From contig NZ_CP007044.2 of the NCBI RefSeq assembly GCF_000520015.2, positions 3,224,001 to 3,288,000 on the forward strand: a stretch of 64,000 nt of DNA, read 5' to 3'. Positions 26,508 to 35,782 of the stretch are shown piece after piece. This stretch comes from Chania multitudinisentens RB-25. Its GTDB lineage: Bacteria > Pseudomonadota > Gammaproteobacteria > Enterobacterales > Enterobacteriaceae. The translations under genes were made by a program, and so were the position numbers. The notes beneath the pieces were generated by a model that made no database searches, had not been told where the DNA came from, and was given only the letters and a program-made list of their open reading frames with translations. Position 1 is the first letter of the stretch. Every line of letters begins with the position of its first letter.

Positions 26508-27672
26508 ATGCTGTGCGATACCAGCACATGAGTAAAACATGACTGTTTACTATGCTGATTGCTTCACCAGTTCCTAAGGTGGCTGTGTTGCCGCTAACGG
26601 GGTGCTGGTGAGGGCCTAAATTAATGCTGTGTTTATGTGGAGGGATATTAACATCAATCGGGATATCCCCCATTGAGACGTTATCGATAGAGAAACGTCC
26701 GACCTGATTCTCTCGCCCGGCCTCACCAAACCGATATACTCTGACGCTTGCTGCGCCGTCCTCCACTGTTTCCTTGATACCTAAATCGACACTGCTGGCG
26801 GTGCCGGATACGGCAATTTGTACCGCTGGCAAATTGTCTCTGCTGATTTGTACGGTATCGCTACCGCCTGTGGCACCTACGTTTGAACCGTTAGCTTTTG
26901 CGAGGCGAATGGTTTTATTTTCCCCCGTATATTGCCATCTTGTGCCTGGCCATTGCTCATTAGGGTCAAGATTCACAGCAAAAAAAATAGCGATACCTGG
27001 CGGATAAATGGTGTCAAAAGCTGCTTTCGATGCAGCCAGATCGTAAGCAGCCTTTACGGCTTTTGGGGTGGCTGCCGTGGCTTCATTATCGCTATCTACT
27101 GCATTATTGAGTCTTGTAAAGCCTCTCTCATTGAGTGTTGCATCTGGGTGGGTGCGTGAACGTTCATGTGCGCCTAATTGCTCGTCAGTGTAGTCTTTCG
27201 CCTCATTCTTGGCCTGATTAACTTCGCTGATTGTTGCCACGATAACGGAGGGATCGGCTTTTAGTTGCACATCCCTGGTGCTGCTGACACCGATCATGAG
27301 GTTGATGGCACTTGAGCGCCCAGCCCCTTCTTCAAGTAGCGGCTTATAGGATGCTGGCATGCTTGCCACCACCAGGCATGTGCCATCTTCATCAAGAAGA
27401 GCCGCTTCGCGCATCCAGAAGCCACCGTTCTGCGGTGGTATAATCATTTCAGCACGAATAACATTGGCGGACTGATCTGCGATAACTAAACGATTAAGCG
27501 GTGCGCGATAGAGCTCATTAATCAATCCCGTTTGATCAGCGTTTGGTGACGTGGCGGTGCCACCTCCGTCGCCAATGGCCATTTGTGCAAATCTTACTGC
27601 TACGCCCGTGACAGAAGCTGCGGCGAATGCGGCCTCGCCGGCCTTTGTTAATATGCTGAAGTATTCTCTCAT
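26506..27672 (-). CDS. Tail fibre protein, gpH-like with DUF3751 N-terminus
   Basis: Receptor-contact fibre of 388 residues. The N-terminus (EYFSILTKAGEAAFAAASVT, FAQMAIGDGGG, PLNRLVIADQSANVIRAEMI) is the P2 gpH-type baseplate-attachment region (DUF3751). A Phage_fiber_2-like repeat (ATAATPKAVKAAYDLA) follows, then a glycine-rich tip with HKHSINLGPHQHPVSG and a C-terminal NSHVLLMCWYRTA typical of tail-collar fibres. It is much shorter than P2 H (669) and is not followed by a gpG assembly chaperone. Order here is I, 1000-residue fibre, this gene. Confidence 0.82.
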   Translation of the reverse strand: MREYFSILTKAGEAAFAAASVTGVAVRFAQMAIGDGGGTATSPNADQTGLINELYRAPLNRLVIADQSANVIRAEMIIPPQNGGFWMREAALLDEDGTCLVVASMPASYKPLLEEGAGRSSAINLMIGVSSTRDVQLKADPSVIVATISEVNQAKNEAKDYTDEQLGAHERSRTHPDATLNERGFTRLNNAVDSDNEATAATPKAVKAAYDLAASKAAFDTIYPPGIAIFFAVNLDPNEQWPGTRWQYTGENKTIRLAKANGSNVGATGGSDTVQISRDNLPAVQIAVSGTASSVDLGIKETVEDGAASVRVYRFGEAGRENQVGRFSIDNVSMGDIPIDVNIPPHKHSINLGPHQHPVSGNTATLGTGEAISIVNSHVLLMCWYRTA

Positions 27673-27680
27673 TTTGCAGC

Positions 27681-30680
27681 CTAAATTATCTTGATGATTA
27701 AATAACCGTAGCTTTTTGACTCATCGACACGCACAACGAGCGTATTCGTCAGCGAATTCGACAGCACTGCAACGTTATCCGATTTTTCGACGACCTCGAA
27801 CGAGCGCCCTGCGTAGTCTTGCGGGACTGGAACTCTGTCTACACCGTGCGTGTGCCAATCGACATACAAATAGTCAGCGGCGTTAGTTCGCACTGCGTAA
27901 TGCGCTGTACGCATGTGCGAGTTAATCAGCAAATTGCGATAGCCGATTGTGCTGTAATACTGACCTGCTGATAGCGTCCGAGTGCCGTTATCTATTGCTG
28001 ATAGATAGACCTTTGTGCCGTTGTTGCTAATCTGCATCGCTTTTACTGTTGCATTCGTCCTGCGCACACTGAGCGATGTTGAGCCCACCGGTAAATACCC
28101 CATCGCAAACCCAAATCGGTCTGACAATTGAATTAGTCGATCGGCGAGAATCCCCGTTGGCTCACAGCGGGCTGGCGTTAGATTAACTCTATCAGTCCAT
28201 CCAGCAGTGCTAGACGAGCCAATATTTGCAAAGTCGAAATTTAAACCAAATTGTGAAAATGGTAGCGATTTGGGAATGTAATATCTGACAGCACCGTCGT
28301 TTGCTGCGCCGCGAACGGCTTGTAAAAACATTATGTCCTGTAGCGGCACGCCGTCTTTGAGCGTCAGAAAATCTGTGTAAATAGTGCAGTGGGCATCTCG
28401 ATCAAATGCATACGATATTGATACGTGAATTGCAGCGTCACCGTCCGGCGTGATTACGCCACTCGCGCCGTAATTTTCATACCACGCCACAATGCTGGCT
28501 TTATCCATGATTTCATACGACTCCGAAAAAACAACGGAGTCGCGATATGAAAAAAATCCGGTTTTATCTGTAACGGTTACGCCGTCAATTTGGCATGATA
28601 TTTCCCGATTTTTAATCGGCGGATACATTTGCGTAGTCGTTGCAGCCGTGCCGACAATATTTGCTGTAGACACGCCGCCAGATACGCGAGTTAATGTGCC
28701 AACTGGCACAGCGGAATTATCAGCACGGCTCGTTAGATATACAGTATTAACAGTGTCGATACCGACCAGCACATACTGCATACTGCCATTAGAATAAATA
28801 CTTCCGATGTCCGCTGTTGTTTTACCGTGTGCCGCTGCCGTAATTCGAGTCATTGAAAAACCATGGTTTGCGCCGATTGTCGTACCCAACGCACGGTACG
28901 GCGCAACATCATCTGTCATCTGCCGAATTTGCACATTATCGATATAGTCGCTGCGGAAATTGAAAACGTTTGGCGTTGTTAATGACTCAGCGGGGAACGG
29001 AGTAAATGAGCGACGGACTTTTCTGCCCTCACGAAATACTTCGACGTAGCTTTCTGCTAACCCATCCCCACCGAGACATAAAACAGGGGATACTGCATCA
29101 GTGCTGGCGTCTAATAAATCCTGTAGCTGCTGGAAAAATTCAGCGTTTGAACCCTGCCCGTCCCAGCCTAAATATGATTCGATTGTAGATTCTGTTGGCA
29201 GTCGAATATCAGTAGCATGATGCACAAAAATGCCGGTGTGATATCTAACTGCCATGGAATCTGGAAAATATGAATTGCTCGCAGTAAACCCTATTGTCAG
29301 TCGGCTAATCGGTGCTGTTATTGTATTAAAAAAAGCAAAATAGAACCGAGCTTTTGAATTGATGTGTACATGGCCCCAACTATTAGCGCCGGTAAGAATG
29401 CCGCCCTGAGTTATTGTATACCCGGCAGAACTAGTTAAATTGGGAAATGCAGTGCCGTCGCTCGCATAGACAACCGTGCCAACGAGCAGTCGCTCACCCG
29501 GCGCGGCATTTGCAACAACTGATATTGTTGCTGCGTTGCTGTCAAATCGTGAGGCTGTATTTCCGCCAGTGGGCGGCGTTACTCTAAAGCCGCCTGCAAT
29601 GCCAATTTCCGCTAACTCGGGTACGTGCGCAACGGATTCGAAAACCCCAGAGCCGTAATATGTCCATGCTGTTTGCATTTCCATCGCGCCGTTAGTCTCG
29701 AAGTTTCTAATGAAACTCGTTGGCAATCCCTCTATTTTTGTTTCGAGCGTATTTATGCGCTCACTGCCACTCAAAACATCTGCTGATATAGTATTCATTC
29801 TTTCGGCTCGAATAGAATCTAAAACATCCCACTCAAATGTTTCGAGTAAAATCGGCGCATCAGATAATGCAAATGTAGGTGCGCAGATTAATTTAGTTGC
29901 GCTGCCAGTTCCAAACCCGCCAGCGCCGATTGCGAGTGCTGTCACGCCTTTATCGGTAGGTATTCTGCCTGATGACACTACGCGCAAAATATTGTCAGAT
30001 AATCGCTCAACACTATTGACTAAGCCGTCGCTGATTATATTTGTACCCGTTGTTATATATTGATGATATACGCCGACAACTGGCGTGATTAATTCAGAGT
30101 TGTGAAACAAACAACTCATAATAACGTAACGTCCGAGCCAGTTCACTGGGACAGGAACTGTAACGTGCGTTGATGTGCGACCAGGGCTATATACGCCATT
30201 TACAACACCCAGCTCGTTCAAATAGCTGTCTGAAATCTCTGTTAGCACTGCGGAATAGCGCGAACTCGGAACAACACCAGCGGCAAACCCTGAGTCGTCA
30301 TATTGATTTTGTAATCGGATTGGCGCTGTGACAGCACGGAAATAACTGGATGCTGGTAGCGTTTTTCCTGTAGGCTTCATTATTCCTTCTATGTTTTGAT
30401 ATTCATTAACCCATACCAAATTTGTGTCACTTCTAACTGATACCCTTGCGTTCAGTGGTATAGTTCCTGCGTCTGCCGCTTCTTGTGCGGACAGGGCTGA
30501 AGTGAATGGAGACTCCCCGGTATACAAACCATCAACGGCTTGACTCAAATAAACTGTGCGATTGGCTAGCTGCATTGCTTGAATATTTACACCACCATCC
30601 CTCCCGCCGACAACCCGTTCATTCCTTTCTATCTGGTGAATTTCACTTTCCCATTGTGATGTTTCTATAATTTTACCCAT
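27681..30680 (-). CDS. Large tail fibre/spike protein
   Basis: Protein of 999 residues directly after gene I. The N-terminal region (WESEIHQIERNERVVGG, VNIQAMQLANRTVYLSQA) is the attachment segment seen in many phage fibres and spikes; the rest has no family that I recognise and is rich in beta-prone, Asn/Thr/Ser/Gly-rich sequence. Its role in receptor binding is inferred from position and size. The DNA is more AT-rich than the baseplate genes next to it, suggesting acquisition as a fibre module. The ATG at 30680 has GGAGAG six bases upstream and follows the I stop closely. No depolymerase active site can be named from sequence. Confidence 0.75.
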   Translation of the reverse strand: MGKIIETSQWESEIHQIERNERVVGGRDGGVNIQAMQLANRTVYLSQAVDGLYTGESPFTSALSAQEAADAGTIPLNARVSVRSDTNLVWVNEYQNIEGIMKPTGKTLPASSYFRAVTAPIRLQNQYDDSGFAAGVVPSSRYSAVLTEISDSYLNELGVVNGVYSPGRTSTHVTVPVPVNWLGRYVIMSCLFHNSELITPVVGVYHQYITTGTNIISDGLVNSVERLSDNILRVVSSGRIPTDKGVTALAIGAGGFGTGSATKLICAPTFALSDAPILLETFEWDVLDSIRAERMNTISADVLSGSERINTLETKIEGLPTSFIRNFETNGAMEMQTAWTYYGSGVFESVAHVPELAEIGIAGGFRVTPPTGGNTASRFDSNAATISVVANAAPGERLLVGTVVYASDGTAFPNLTSSAGYTITQGGILTGANSWGHVHINSKARFYFAFFNTITAPISRLTIGFTASNSYFPDSMAVRYHTGIFVHHATDIRLPTESTIESYLGWDGQGSNAEFFQQLQDLLDASTDAVSPVLCLGGDGLAESYVEVFREGRKVRRSFTPFPAESLTTPNVFNFRSDYIDNVQIRQMTDDVAPYRALGTTIGANHGFSMTRITAAAHGKTTADIGSIYSNGSMQYVLVGIDTVNTVYLTSRADNSAVPVGTLTRVSGGVSTANIVGTAATTTQMYPPIKNREISCQIDGVTVTDKTGFFSYRDSVVFSESYEIMDKASIVAWYENYGASGVITPDGDAAIHVSISYAFDRDAHCTIYTDFLTLKDGVPLQDIMFLQAVRGAANDGAVRYYIPKSLPFSQFGLNFDFANIGSSSTAGWTDRVNLTPARCEPTGILADRLIQLSDRFGFAMGYLPVGSTSLSVRRTNATVKAMQISNNGTKVYLSAIDNGTRTLSAGQYYSTIGYRNLLINSHMRTAHYAVRTNAADYLYVDWHTHGVDRVPVPQDYAGRSFEVVEKSDNVAVLSNSLTNTLVVRVDESKSYGYLIIKII

Positions 30681-30681
30681 G

Positions 30682-31281
30682 TCACTCTCCAGAGAAATGA
30701 TGGTTTCCGTCAAAATGTGTTAATCCGTCGTAATAGATACTGCCGTTTGGTTCGTAATCTTTGGGGTATATCGTTATCATTTCGCCATCAAAAAAAGCTG
30801 AGCCTATCCATATATTTCCAGTCACGTTCGTTGACATTGTAAGCTGTGCTATATGGCGGCTCGCTGGCTTGGTGCCTTCAATTGAGTGTTCTAGATCGTT
30901 AATGCCTTCTGCGGTAATACCAACTTCATTAACATCAATGGTGAGTTGAAATGTTCCGGCGGGATCGCCAAGTTGCCACCATTCGCTAAGCAACATGGTA
31001 TAGCCTGCGTTTTCAATGACTCTGCGCACTGCGGCCACGGTTCCCTTGCGTTGGTGTACAAAAAAAGCACCCCTCACAACGGCGCGCTTGGTTTCTTCTG
31101 GCCAGGATTCATCCCAGCGATCAACGGAACGCGCCCATGCCAGATACGGCAGCAACCTTACCGGGCAGGTGTCCGGGTTCCAGAGGTCACGCAGAGGAAC
31201 CGGAATATCATCAATCCCAGAGCAGGCTTGTGCGACGTTGCGCTCAAGGGGTGAGGCAGAGATCGGAAGTAGGCTATTCAT
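30682..31281 (-). CDS. I: Tail protein I (baseplate)
   Basis: Baseplate component of 199 residues in the P2 I family, which connects baseplate and fibres. SLLPISASPLERNVAQACSG, LRDLWNPDTCPVRLLPYLAW and GTVAAVRRVIENAGY are conserved family stretches. The ATG at 31281 overlaps the end of J; a GTG nine bases earlier is also in frame. C-terminal end (YYDGLTHFDGNHHFSGE) is the fibre-facing side. Confidence 0.9.
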   Translation of the reverse strand: MNSLLPISASPLERNVAQACSGIDDIPVPLRDLWNPDTCPVRLLPYLAWARSVDRWDESWPEETKRAVVRGAFFVHQRKGTVAAVRRVIENAGYTMLLSEWWQLGDPAGTFQLTIDVNEVGITAEGINDLEHSIEGTKPASRHIAQLTMSTNVTGNIWIGSAFFDGEMITIYPKDYEPNGSIYYDGLTHFDGNHHFSGE

Positions 31282-32185
31282 CGGTGCCACCTACGACGAC
31301 CTGATAGTCCGCGCAGTAGGCGGCCTGTGTCCGATCGAGTACGACATCTTCCAGAGGTGCGGCCAGCTCCACGCGCTGCACGCCCTCGGCATGCAATGCG
31401 GCATAGATGGCTGAGCGACGAATATCGCGCCCCAAGCGCCGCTGCTGGTTGATGTACTCTACCAGGCGCGTCTTGGCGTTCTCCAAGACTGGCACGGCTT
31501 CCGGGCCGGGGAGGAGATACAGCACCGCATCAATCTGGTAATTCACGATGTTGGCAGATTGGATCAACAACCGATCAGCAACCGGGCGTATCTTTTCGCT
31601 GTTCAGCGCCTTATCGACGATGGTGAGTAACTCATCGGATGCCGTACCGTCACCCTCACGCGATAACACGGTGATCGTGACGTTGGCTGGGGATGGGCTG
31701 ATTGCGCTGGCATCGGCTATGCGTCCATCGGCGCTTACGGTGTGAAACTCATACGCGCCGGTAGGCCCGGCAACAGACATGCCCTCAAATGCAGCAGGGA
31801 TGCGCAGACGAAAATCACTGTCTGACTCCATGACGGCGGGCACGGGCGGAATCGCCGTATCATCGGCAGGGGTGATCACCAGTCGTTCAACATTGTTGTT
31901 GGCACCGAGATGATCCAGATCGCTGAGCTGAGAAAACGCCACCATGCCCGCCAGTGCGGCCTGGTTGACGCGCTGGCGCAACAGTAATTCCCGGTATGCG
32001 TTTTCCTGCAAAAGCTTGACCAGTGGCTCTGATTCAAGCTGTAACGTCCGCTCGATAGCTTGCCGCTCTGCGCCTTCTGGGTACAGTTCGATCAGACGGT
32101 TTTTGTTCTGCTCAAACAGCAATTCAAAACTGAGTTCCTCGATCACTATAGGTGCAGGCAGGCGGGACAAATCGATCACACTCAT
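31274..32185 (-). CDS. J: Baseplate assembly protein J
   Basis: Baseplate wedge protein of 303 residues (Baseplate_J family, related to T4 gp6). MSVIDLSRLPAP at the start, LFEQNKNRLIELYPEG, RQRVNQAALAGMVAFSQLSD, LDHLGANNNVERLVI and AYEFHTVSADGRIADASAIS are typical. It overlaps W upstream and I downstream by a few bases. Confidence 0.93.
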   Translation of the reverse strand: MSVIDLSRLPAPIVIEELSFELLFEQNKNRLIELYPEGAERQAIERTLQLESEPLVKLLQENAYRELLLRQRVNQAALAGMVAFSQLSDLDHLGANNNVERLVITPADDTAIPPVPAVMESDSDFRLRIPAAFEGMSVAGPTGAYEFHTVSADGRIADASAISPSPANVTITVLSREGDGTASDELLTIVDKALNSEKIRPVADRLLIQSANIVNYQIDAVLYLLPGPEAVPVLENAKTRLVEYINQQRRLGRDIRRSAIYAALHAEGVQRVELAAPLEDVVLDRTQAAYCADYQVVVGGTDE

Positions 32186-32532
32186 TGGCCAGCCTCCAGG
32201 GGGATTTCAAGGTTAAAGGGTTGGTTATTGCTGCTGACTCGACCTACCAGTCTGGTGGTAAGACGTGAGTCGCTATCGCTCAGAGTGATGGATGAGAGTG
32301 CGATCCGTGGCTCCCACGTCAAGACTGCGCTGTAAATGGCCGACATGACTTTAAGCTGTGTGGCCGGGTTTTGCGGGTTGTCCAGCAGGGAGAAGATCAG
32401 CGATCCGTAAGTCCTGCGCTGAAGGCGCGAACCGATAGGGGTGCAGATAATATCTGCCACAGATTGCTGAATGTGAGCCATGTCTGACATGGCGCGGCCT
32501 GTGCGGCCATTCATACCGAGATACGTGGTCAT
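32182..32532 (-). CDS. W: Baseplate assembly protein W (gp25-like)
   Basis: Baseplate wedge protein of 116 residues in the GPW/gp25 family. The sequence GRAMSDMAHIQQSVADIICT followed by PIGSRLQRRTYGSLIFSLLD contains the family's R-x-x-YGS-x-I/L-x-x-LLD core. It overlaps both V and J by four bases (ATGA). Confidence 0.93.
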   Translation of the reverse strand: MTTYLGMNGRTGRAMSDMAHIQQSVADIICTPIGSRLQRRTYGSLIFSLLDNPQNPATQLKVMSAIYSAVLTWEPRIALSSITLSDSDSRLTTRLVGRVSSNNQPFNLEIPLEAGQ

Positions 32533-33083
32533 ACTGGCCCCCCGCTGGTGTCGCCACCTGATTTGACGCCACCGTGTTGATGGGTATGAACCACGACGCC
32601 GTTAGAAGTTATGGCACCACCGCCTTGGGTGACACTGCCGTTAATCACTACGTCAGCGTTGAGGATCACACGGGTAGCATCAATGTGCAGTGTGCCGCTG
32701 GCGTCGATATGTAAATCAGTCACGCCGGTGAAGGCGCCGGTACTGCTGGCAGGGTCATAGCTGACCCGTGCGCCGTCGGGGTAATGGGTGATGTTTGCGG
32801 CGTCGCTGTCGCTGGGTGCGGGTGCTGCTTCGCCGTACAGGCCCAGCAGTGCAACGGCGGTAGTAAGTTCGCCGTTTGCGGCCAGGACGATCACTTGTTC
32901 ACCGAGAGTCGGTGGCCACCAGGTTACTGCGCTGCCCGCGCGCAGTGTCAGCCAGGGGATCCAGGTGGTTACCAGGTTGCCAGTGGCAACGCGCACGCGC
33001 GGCGGTTTCATCTGGATACTGTCAACGGTGCCAAAGCGGATAACGTTAGCCAGGCGGCGCAGGAGTTCGGCGTTGTCGTTCAT
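32529..33083 (-). CDS. V: Baseplate spike protein V
   Basis: Membrane-piercing tail spike of 184 residues. It has an OB-like N-terminal domain (RFGTVDSIQMKPPRVRVATG, WWPPTLGEQVIVLAANGEL) and a C-terminal beta-helical tip with the HTHQH sequence whose H-x-H residues bind iron in P2 V. It is the first gene of the V-W-J-I operon and has an Ogr-type box 74-91 bases upstream. Confidence 0.93.
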   Translation of the reverse strand: MNDNAELLRRLANVIRFGTVDSIQMKPPRVRVATGNLVTTWIPWLTLRAGSAVTWWPPTLGEQVIVLAANGELTTAVALLGLYGEAAPAPSDSDAANITHYPDGARVSYDPASSTGAFTGVTDLHIDASGTLHIDATRVILNADVVINGSVTQGGGAITSNGVVVHTHQHGGVKSGGDTSGGPV

Positions 33084-33156
33084 GGGTTACCGGCGGTTGC
33101 GGAAAGTATGCCGGTATTGTTGCCCCCTCGCGCGCGGGCAGGCAACGCGTGGGGAT

Positions 33157-33174
33157 TGTAGGGGGATTGTTACA
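33157..33174 (-). promoter_or_regulatory. Ogr-type activator box for the V operon
   Basis: TGT-N12-ACA between genes S and V, placed as in the P2 V promoter. Start of transcription would be expected near 33110 on the lower strand. Confidence 0.6.
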
Positions 33175-33179
33175 AGCGA

Positions 33180-33809
33180 TCACCACCGCTTGCCGACAAT
33201 GAAATCCAACACTGCATCAAACATGAGATCTCTATCTTCATTGGTGACGCCAAGCAATTCACGCAATGGGTAACGTGTGCGCACGCTGGGGTTGACCTGA
33301 TCTTCAAGACCATATTGATGTACAGTGGCTATCCGTGCGGCCACGCCATCAAAACCGACGGCGGCAGAGTCTCCGGCGGCGTTGGCGCGCAGAAATGAGG
33401 CGGTACGCAGGCGACGGAACATGGGTTGAGGTTTTTTAACACGCCTGGTGGTGGTTGCTGTCTCAACGGAGATATAGCGCTCAATGCGATCATAGAGGAA
33501 AGTGCGTATTGCGCTGCGCTTGTTATCCCATCCCGTTATCCGCTTGTGTTCGCGCTTCCAGTTCTTGAGGTCGCGTAACTCACCAAAGTAAATAAAACGC
33601 AGGCGCTGCTGCGTGACTTCGGTGCGTGGACTACGCGCCTGATATGTTGTGCCGTCAGCGTTCTGCTGCTTGGCAATGCGCTGTTGCTGTCCTTTGCGGA
33701 GTACCTGCGCCAACTTTTTAACCATCATGCGGCGGCGCGCCGGTTCAACGTTGCGCAGCATGTCTTGCAGTTCTTTTTCGAGCTGCGCCAGCTCGTTGGT
33801 GTCGTTCAT
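33180..33809 (-). CDS. S: Tail completion protein S
   Basis: Tail completion/virion morphogenesis protein of 209 residues. The N-terminus (LAQLEKELQDMLRNVEPARR, KKLAQVLRKGQQQRIAKQQN) and C-terminal YPLRELLGVTNEDRDLMFD are family features. It is longer than P2 S (150), mostly by a middle insert. It overlaps R by four bases. Confidence 0.87.
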   Translation of the reverse strand: MNDTNELAQLEKELQDMLRNVEPARRRMMVKKLAQVLRKGQQQRIAKQQNADGTTYQARSPRTEVTQQRLRFIYFGELRDLKNWKREHKRITGWDNKRSAIRTFLYDRIERYISVETATTTRRVKKPQPMFRRLRTASFLRANAAGDSAAVGFDGVAARIATVHQYGLEDQVNPSVRTRYPLRELLGVTNEDRDLMFDAVLDFIVGKRW

Positions 33810-34297
33810 GATTTACCACCGACCTGCTGACTGACCCAGGTGTTGAGCATCTCACCAGTGCTTTCCAGTGTCCATTCACTGACATCGGCATAAGGATCGT
33901 GCGGTGGCTCGGTGCGGTGCGTAACGACGAGCTCACCGTCTTTTTTGGTGACAATGGCGGCCTCGGTTAGTTGCAGGGTGATCAGCAAATCGACGGTGCC
34001 GTTATTCAGAATCTCAACCTTGAATTTAACCCCTGTTTCGCGCAAGTCTGGGTTGAAGTGGAGATCGGGTTGATGTTCGCGTATCCACAATTGAACCGGT
34101 AGTACCACGGTATCCACATTGTGGGGGTAGTCCATCACCAGCACGTTAGTCTGATAGCGGTATTCGTGCGACAGGGATTTTTGCCCGGTGGAAACAATCG
34201 CTCCCTCGTTAACCCAGATAGCCAGTGAGTCGGGGTTGGTGCGCAGATAGGTATTGGCGGCGCTGATGGCTTCGCGCAACAAGTGGGGTTTTAGCAC
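33806..34297 (-). CDS. R: Tail completion protein R
   Basis: Tail completion protein of 163 residues. The start is a GTG at 34297 with GAGGAG six bases upstream, giving VLKPHLLREAISAANTYLRT, comparable with the start of P2 R; the region also keeps WVNEGAIVSTG and ELVV...EWTLE. It follows the spanin gene and precedes S, the P2 order. Confidence 0.84.
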   Translation of the reverse strand: MLKPHLLREAISAANTYLRTNPDSLAIWVNEGAIVSTGQKSLSHEYRYQTNVLVMDYPHNVDTVVLPVQLWIREHQPDLHFNPDLRETGVKFKVEILNNGTVDLLITLQLTEAAIVTKKDGELVVTHRTEPPHDPYADVSEWTLESTGEMLNTWVSQQVGGKS

Positions 34298-34360
34298 GAT
34301 GTTCTCCTCTGCCTTCAGCACAGCGATTTTTGTCTGTATCCGCCGGTATGGCCAAGACAG

Positions 34361-34909
34361 TTATTTTTGATTGTGATCGATGGCTGCTGGTTGGCGGGCC
34401 TTTTCAGCGGCCCGGATCGCAGCCAGGCGGTTGTTTGCCTGTTCAATGGCATCAAGCAACATCGGCAGCCATTCAACCGCCTGCGCATAAGTTAATCGGC
34501 TGGCGGCAGCGGTACGATTATCGGCGTGGTCAGGTTCGCTGGTAGCGGTTGGCATGGCGATAGCACGTAATCGGTGCGTGAAGCCGAGCAACCGGTCACT
34601 GACATCAGCAGGCAGATACTGCATAGCGCAAGGCTCTTTCTTAATGATGGTGCGTATTTCGGTGCGCGCCGTGGCGTTTTTGGCGCTGGCTTGGTGGTTG
34701 TCATGCTCGGTAGCCTCGGAAATGGCATTGAAAATGCGTGATGTGGCGGCCTGGTTGCTGATGATGGCGCGTGATTTTTCAAGTTCGCTGTTCAGTTGCT
34801 TGATATCATCGGTCTTTTGCGTAGCCACGCCGTGATAGTAAAACGCCAGCCCGCTGGTAATAACGGCGACAACGGCGATCCCGATAGTGGTTTTTATGCT
34901 GCTCATCAT
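34361..34909 (-). CDS. lysB: Inner-membrane spanin (Rz/LysB-like)
   Basis: Lysis protein of 182 residues with one N-terminal membrane anchor (TTIGIAVVAVITSGLAFYYH) and a long helical periplasmic region (DIKQLNSELEKSRAIISNQA), the make-up of an i-spanin. Together with the lipoprotein encoded inside it in another frame it would fuse inner and outer membranes at lysis. The start overlaps the muramidase stop (ATGATGA). Confidence 0.85.
   Translation of the reverse strand: MMSSIKTTIGIAVVAVITSGLAFYYHGVATQKTDDIKQLNSELEKSRAIISNQAATSRIFNAISEATEHDNHQASAKNATARTEIRTIIKKEPCAMQYLPADVSDRLLGFTHRLRAIAMPTATSEPDHADNRTAAASRLTYAQAVEWLPMLLDAIEQANNRLAAIRAAEKARQPAAIDHNQK
34492..34704 (-). CDS. lysC: Outer-membrane spanin lipoprotein (Rz1/LysC-like), embedded in lysB
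   Basis: A second frame within lysB encodes about 70 residues with a basic start, a hydrophobic stretch (SLALCSICLLMSVTGC) ending in a lipobox-like cysteine, and a short proline-rich mature end (LSPCQPLPANLTTPIIVPLP). This is the standard Rz1-type o-spanin arrangement. The ATG at 34704 (MTTTKPAPKTPRR) is one possible start; an in-frame ATG at 34782 would make it 96 residues. Confidence 0.75.
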   Translation of the reverse strand: MTTTKPAPKTPRRAPKYAPSLRKSLALCSICLLMSVTGCSASRTDYVLSPCQPLPANLTTPIIVPLPPAD

Positions 34910-35481
34910 CGGTTCTCGCTGTATTTCTTGAAGGCTGCGGCCATTTTTTTATCGTACTGATTTGCCGCGTAACCGGGCCCGTTGTAGCGGCGGGCAAATT
35001 CAGGCCAGTCAAGCGCACGCAGCGCTTTTAACAGGCCATTATCAGCAAGAATAAAGCGCACAAAGGCATCAAGATGCGCGGCATCACCGCGATACATCGC
35101 GTTGATAAAATCCTGCAAACTGGGGTATCCCAATCGCCGCCAGTGGTAGCCCATCAACTGAAAGGCACCCCAACTGCAAGATTGCAAGGCGCTGGCGCGG
35201 TGTATTTTTGCGGCGCGCTCAAGCCGTTCGTGTTCAGCCACGCCGCCGTTGTATCCGCCAGGTTGCTTATTTACCAGATCGCCTGGCCAACCGTCGGTTT
35301 TAATGCCTGCGGTGCTGAGTTGGCGTAAAAAGACGTGGCGCTCAAACAAGATTTTAGGCCGCCCATCCGGTAGCAGACCGCTACCTGCGCTCTCCACTTC
35401 AGCCACTGTGCGGATGGCAGCAACCGGAACACCCAGGCGACTGGCGGCGTTCTGGTAATTAATCACGCTGAGATTTTTCAC
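34906..35481 (-). CDS. K: Endolysin K, N-acetylmuramidase family
   Basis: Peptidoglycan-degrading lysin of 191 residues. It contains the N-acetylmuramidase (DUF3380/PF11860-type) core: IRTVAEVESAGSG with the likely catalytic glutamate, PKILFERHVFLRQLS, and SCSWGAFQLMGYHW. No signal peptide is seen, so it should depend on the holin. It differs from the P2 K endolysin family; the lysis gene has been exchanged. GTG at 35481 with GAGGGGG upstream is the preferred start. Confidence 0.86.
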   Translation of the reverse strand: MKNLSVINYQNAASRLGVPVAAIRTVAEVESAGSGLLPDGRPKILFERHVFLRQLSTAGIKTDGWPGDLVNKQPGGYNGGVAEHERLERAAKIHRASALQSCSWGAFQLMGYHWRRLGYPSLQDFINAMYRGDAAHLDAFVRFILADNGLLKALRALDWPEFARRYNGPGYAANQYDKKMAAAFKKYSENR

Positions 35482-35782
35482 TGCCACCCCCTCTGCCAAT
35501 GCCTTTTACCATCCGCACCACGTTGCCTTTGCTGGATAGCGCCATGATGCAAACAACAATGTTGATGACCAATTCGGCGGGATCGGTTGTCCCTTCGTAT
35601 GAACCCATCAGTGTGCGGATAACCACCGAACCTGCTGCTACGATCAAAGCATAGGCCAGCAACCCCCCCCACCACACATAGCCTGCGCCATTGCGGCGGA
35701 ACAGAAAGAGCCTGATGGCGATCACGGCACATACGACGGCATTAATCAGCGTTTCAGGGTCACTGGTCATTACTGTTGTCAT
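35459..35782 (-). CDS. Phage holin, three transmembrane segments
   Basis: Small membrane protein of 107 residues with three hydrophobic segments (LINAVVCAVIAIRLFLF, GGLLAYALIVAAGSVVI, ELVINIVVCIMALSS) and a basic C-terminal tail (KGIGRGGGSEKSQRD), matching 3-TM holins. The ATG at 35782 has GGGGG upstream; another Met occurs four codons later (35770), so a dual start of the holin/antiholin kind is possible. It overlaps the muramidase gene. Confidence 0.8.
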   Translation of the reverse strand: MTTVMTSDPETLINAVVCAVIAIRLFLFRRNGAGYVWWGGLLAYALIVAAGSVVIRTLMGSYEGTTDPAELVINIVVCIMALSSKGNVVRMVKGIGRGGGSEKSQRD

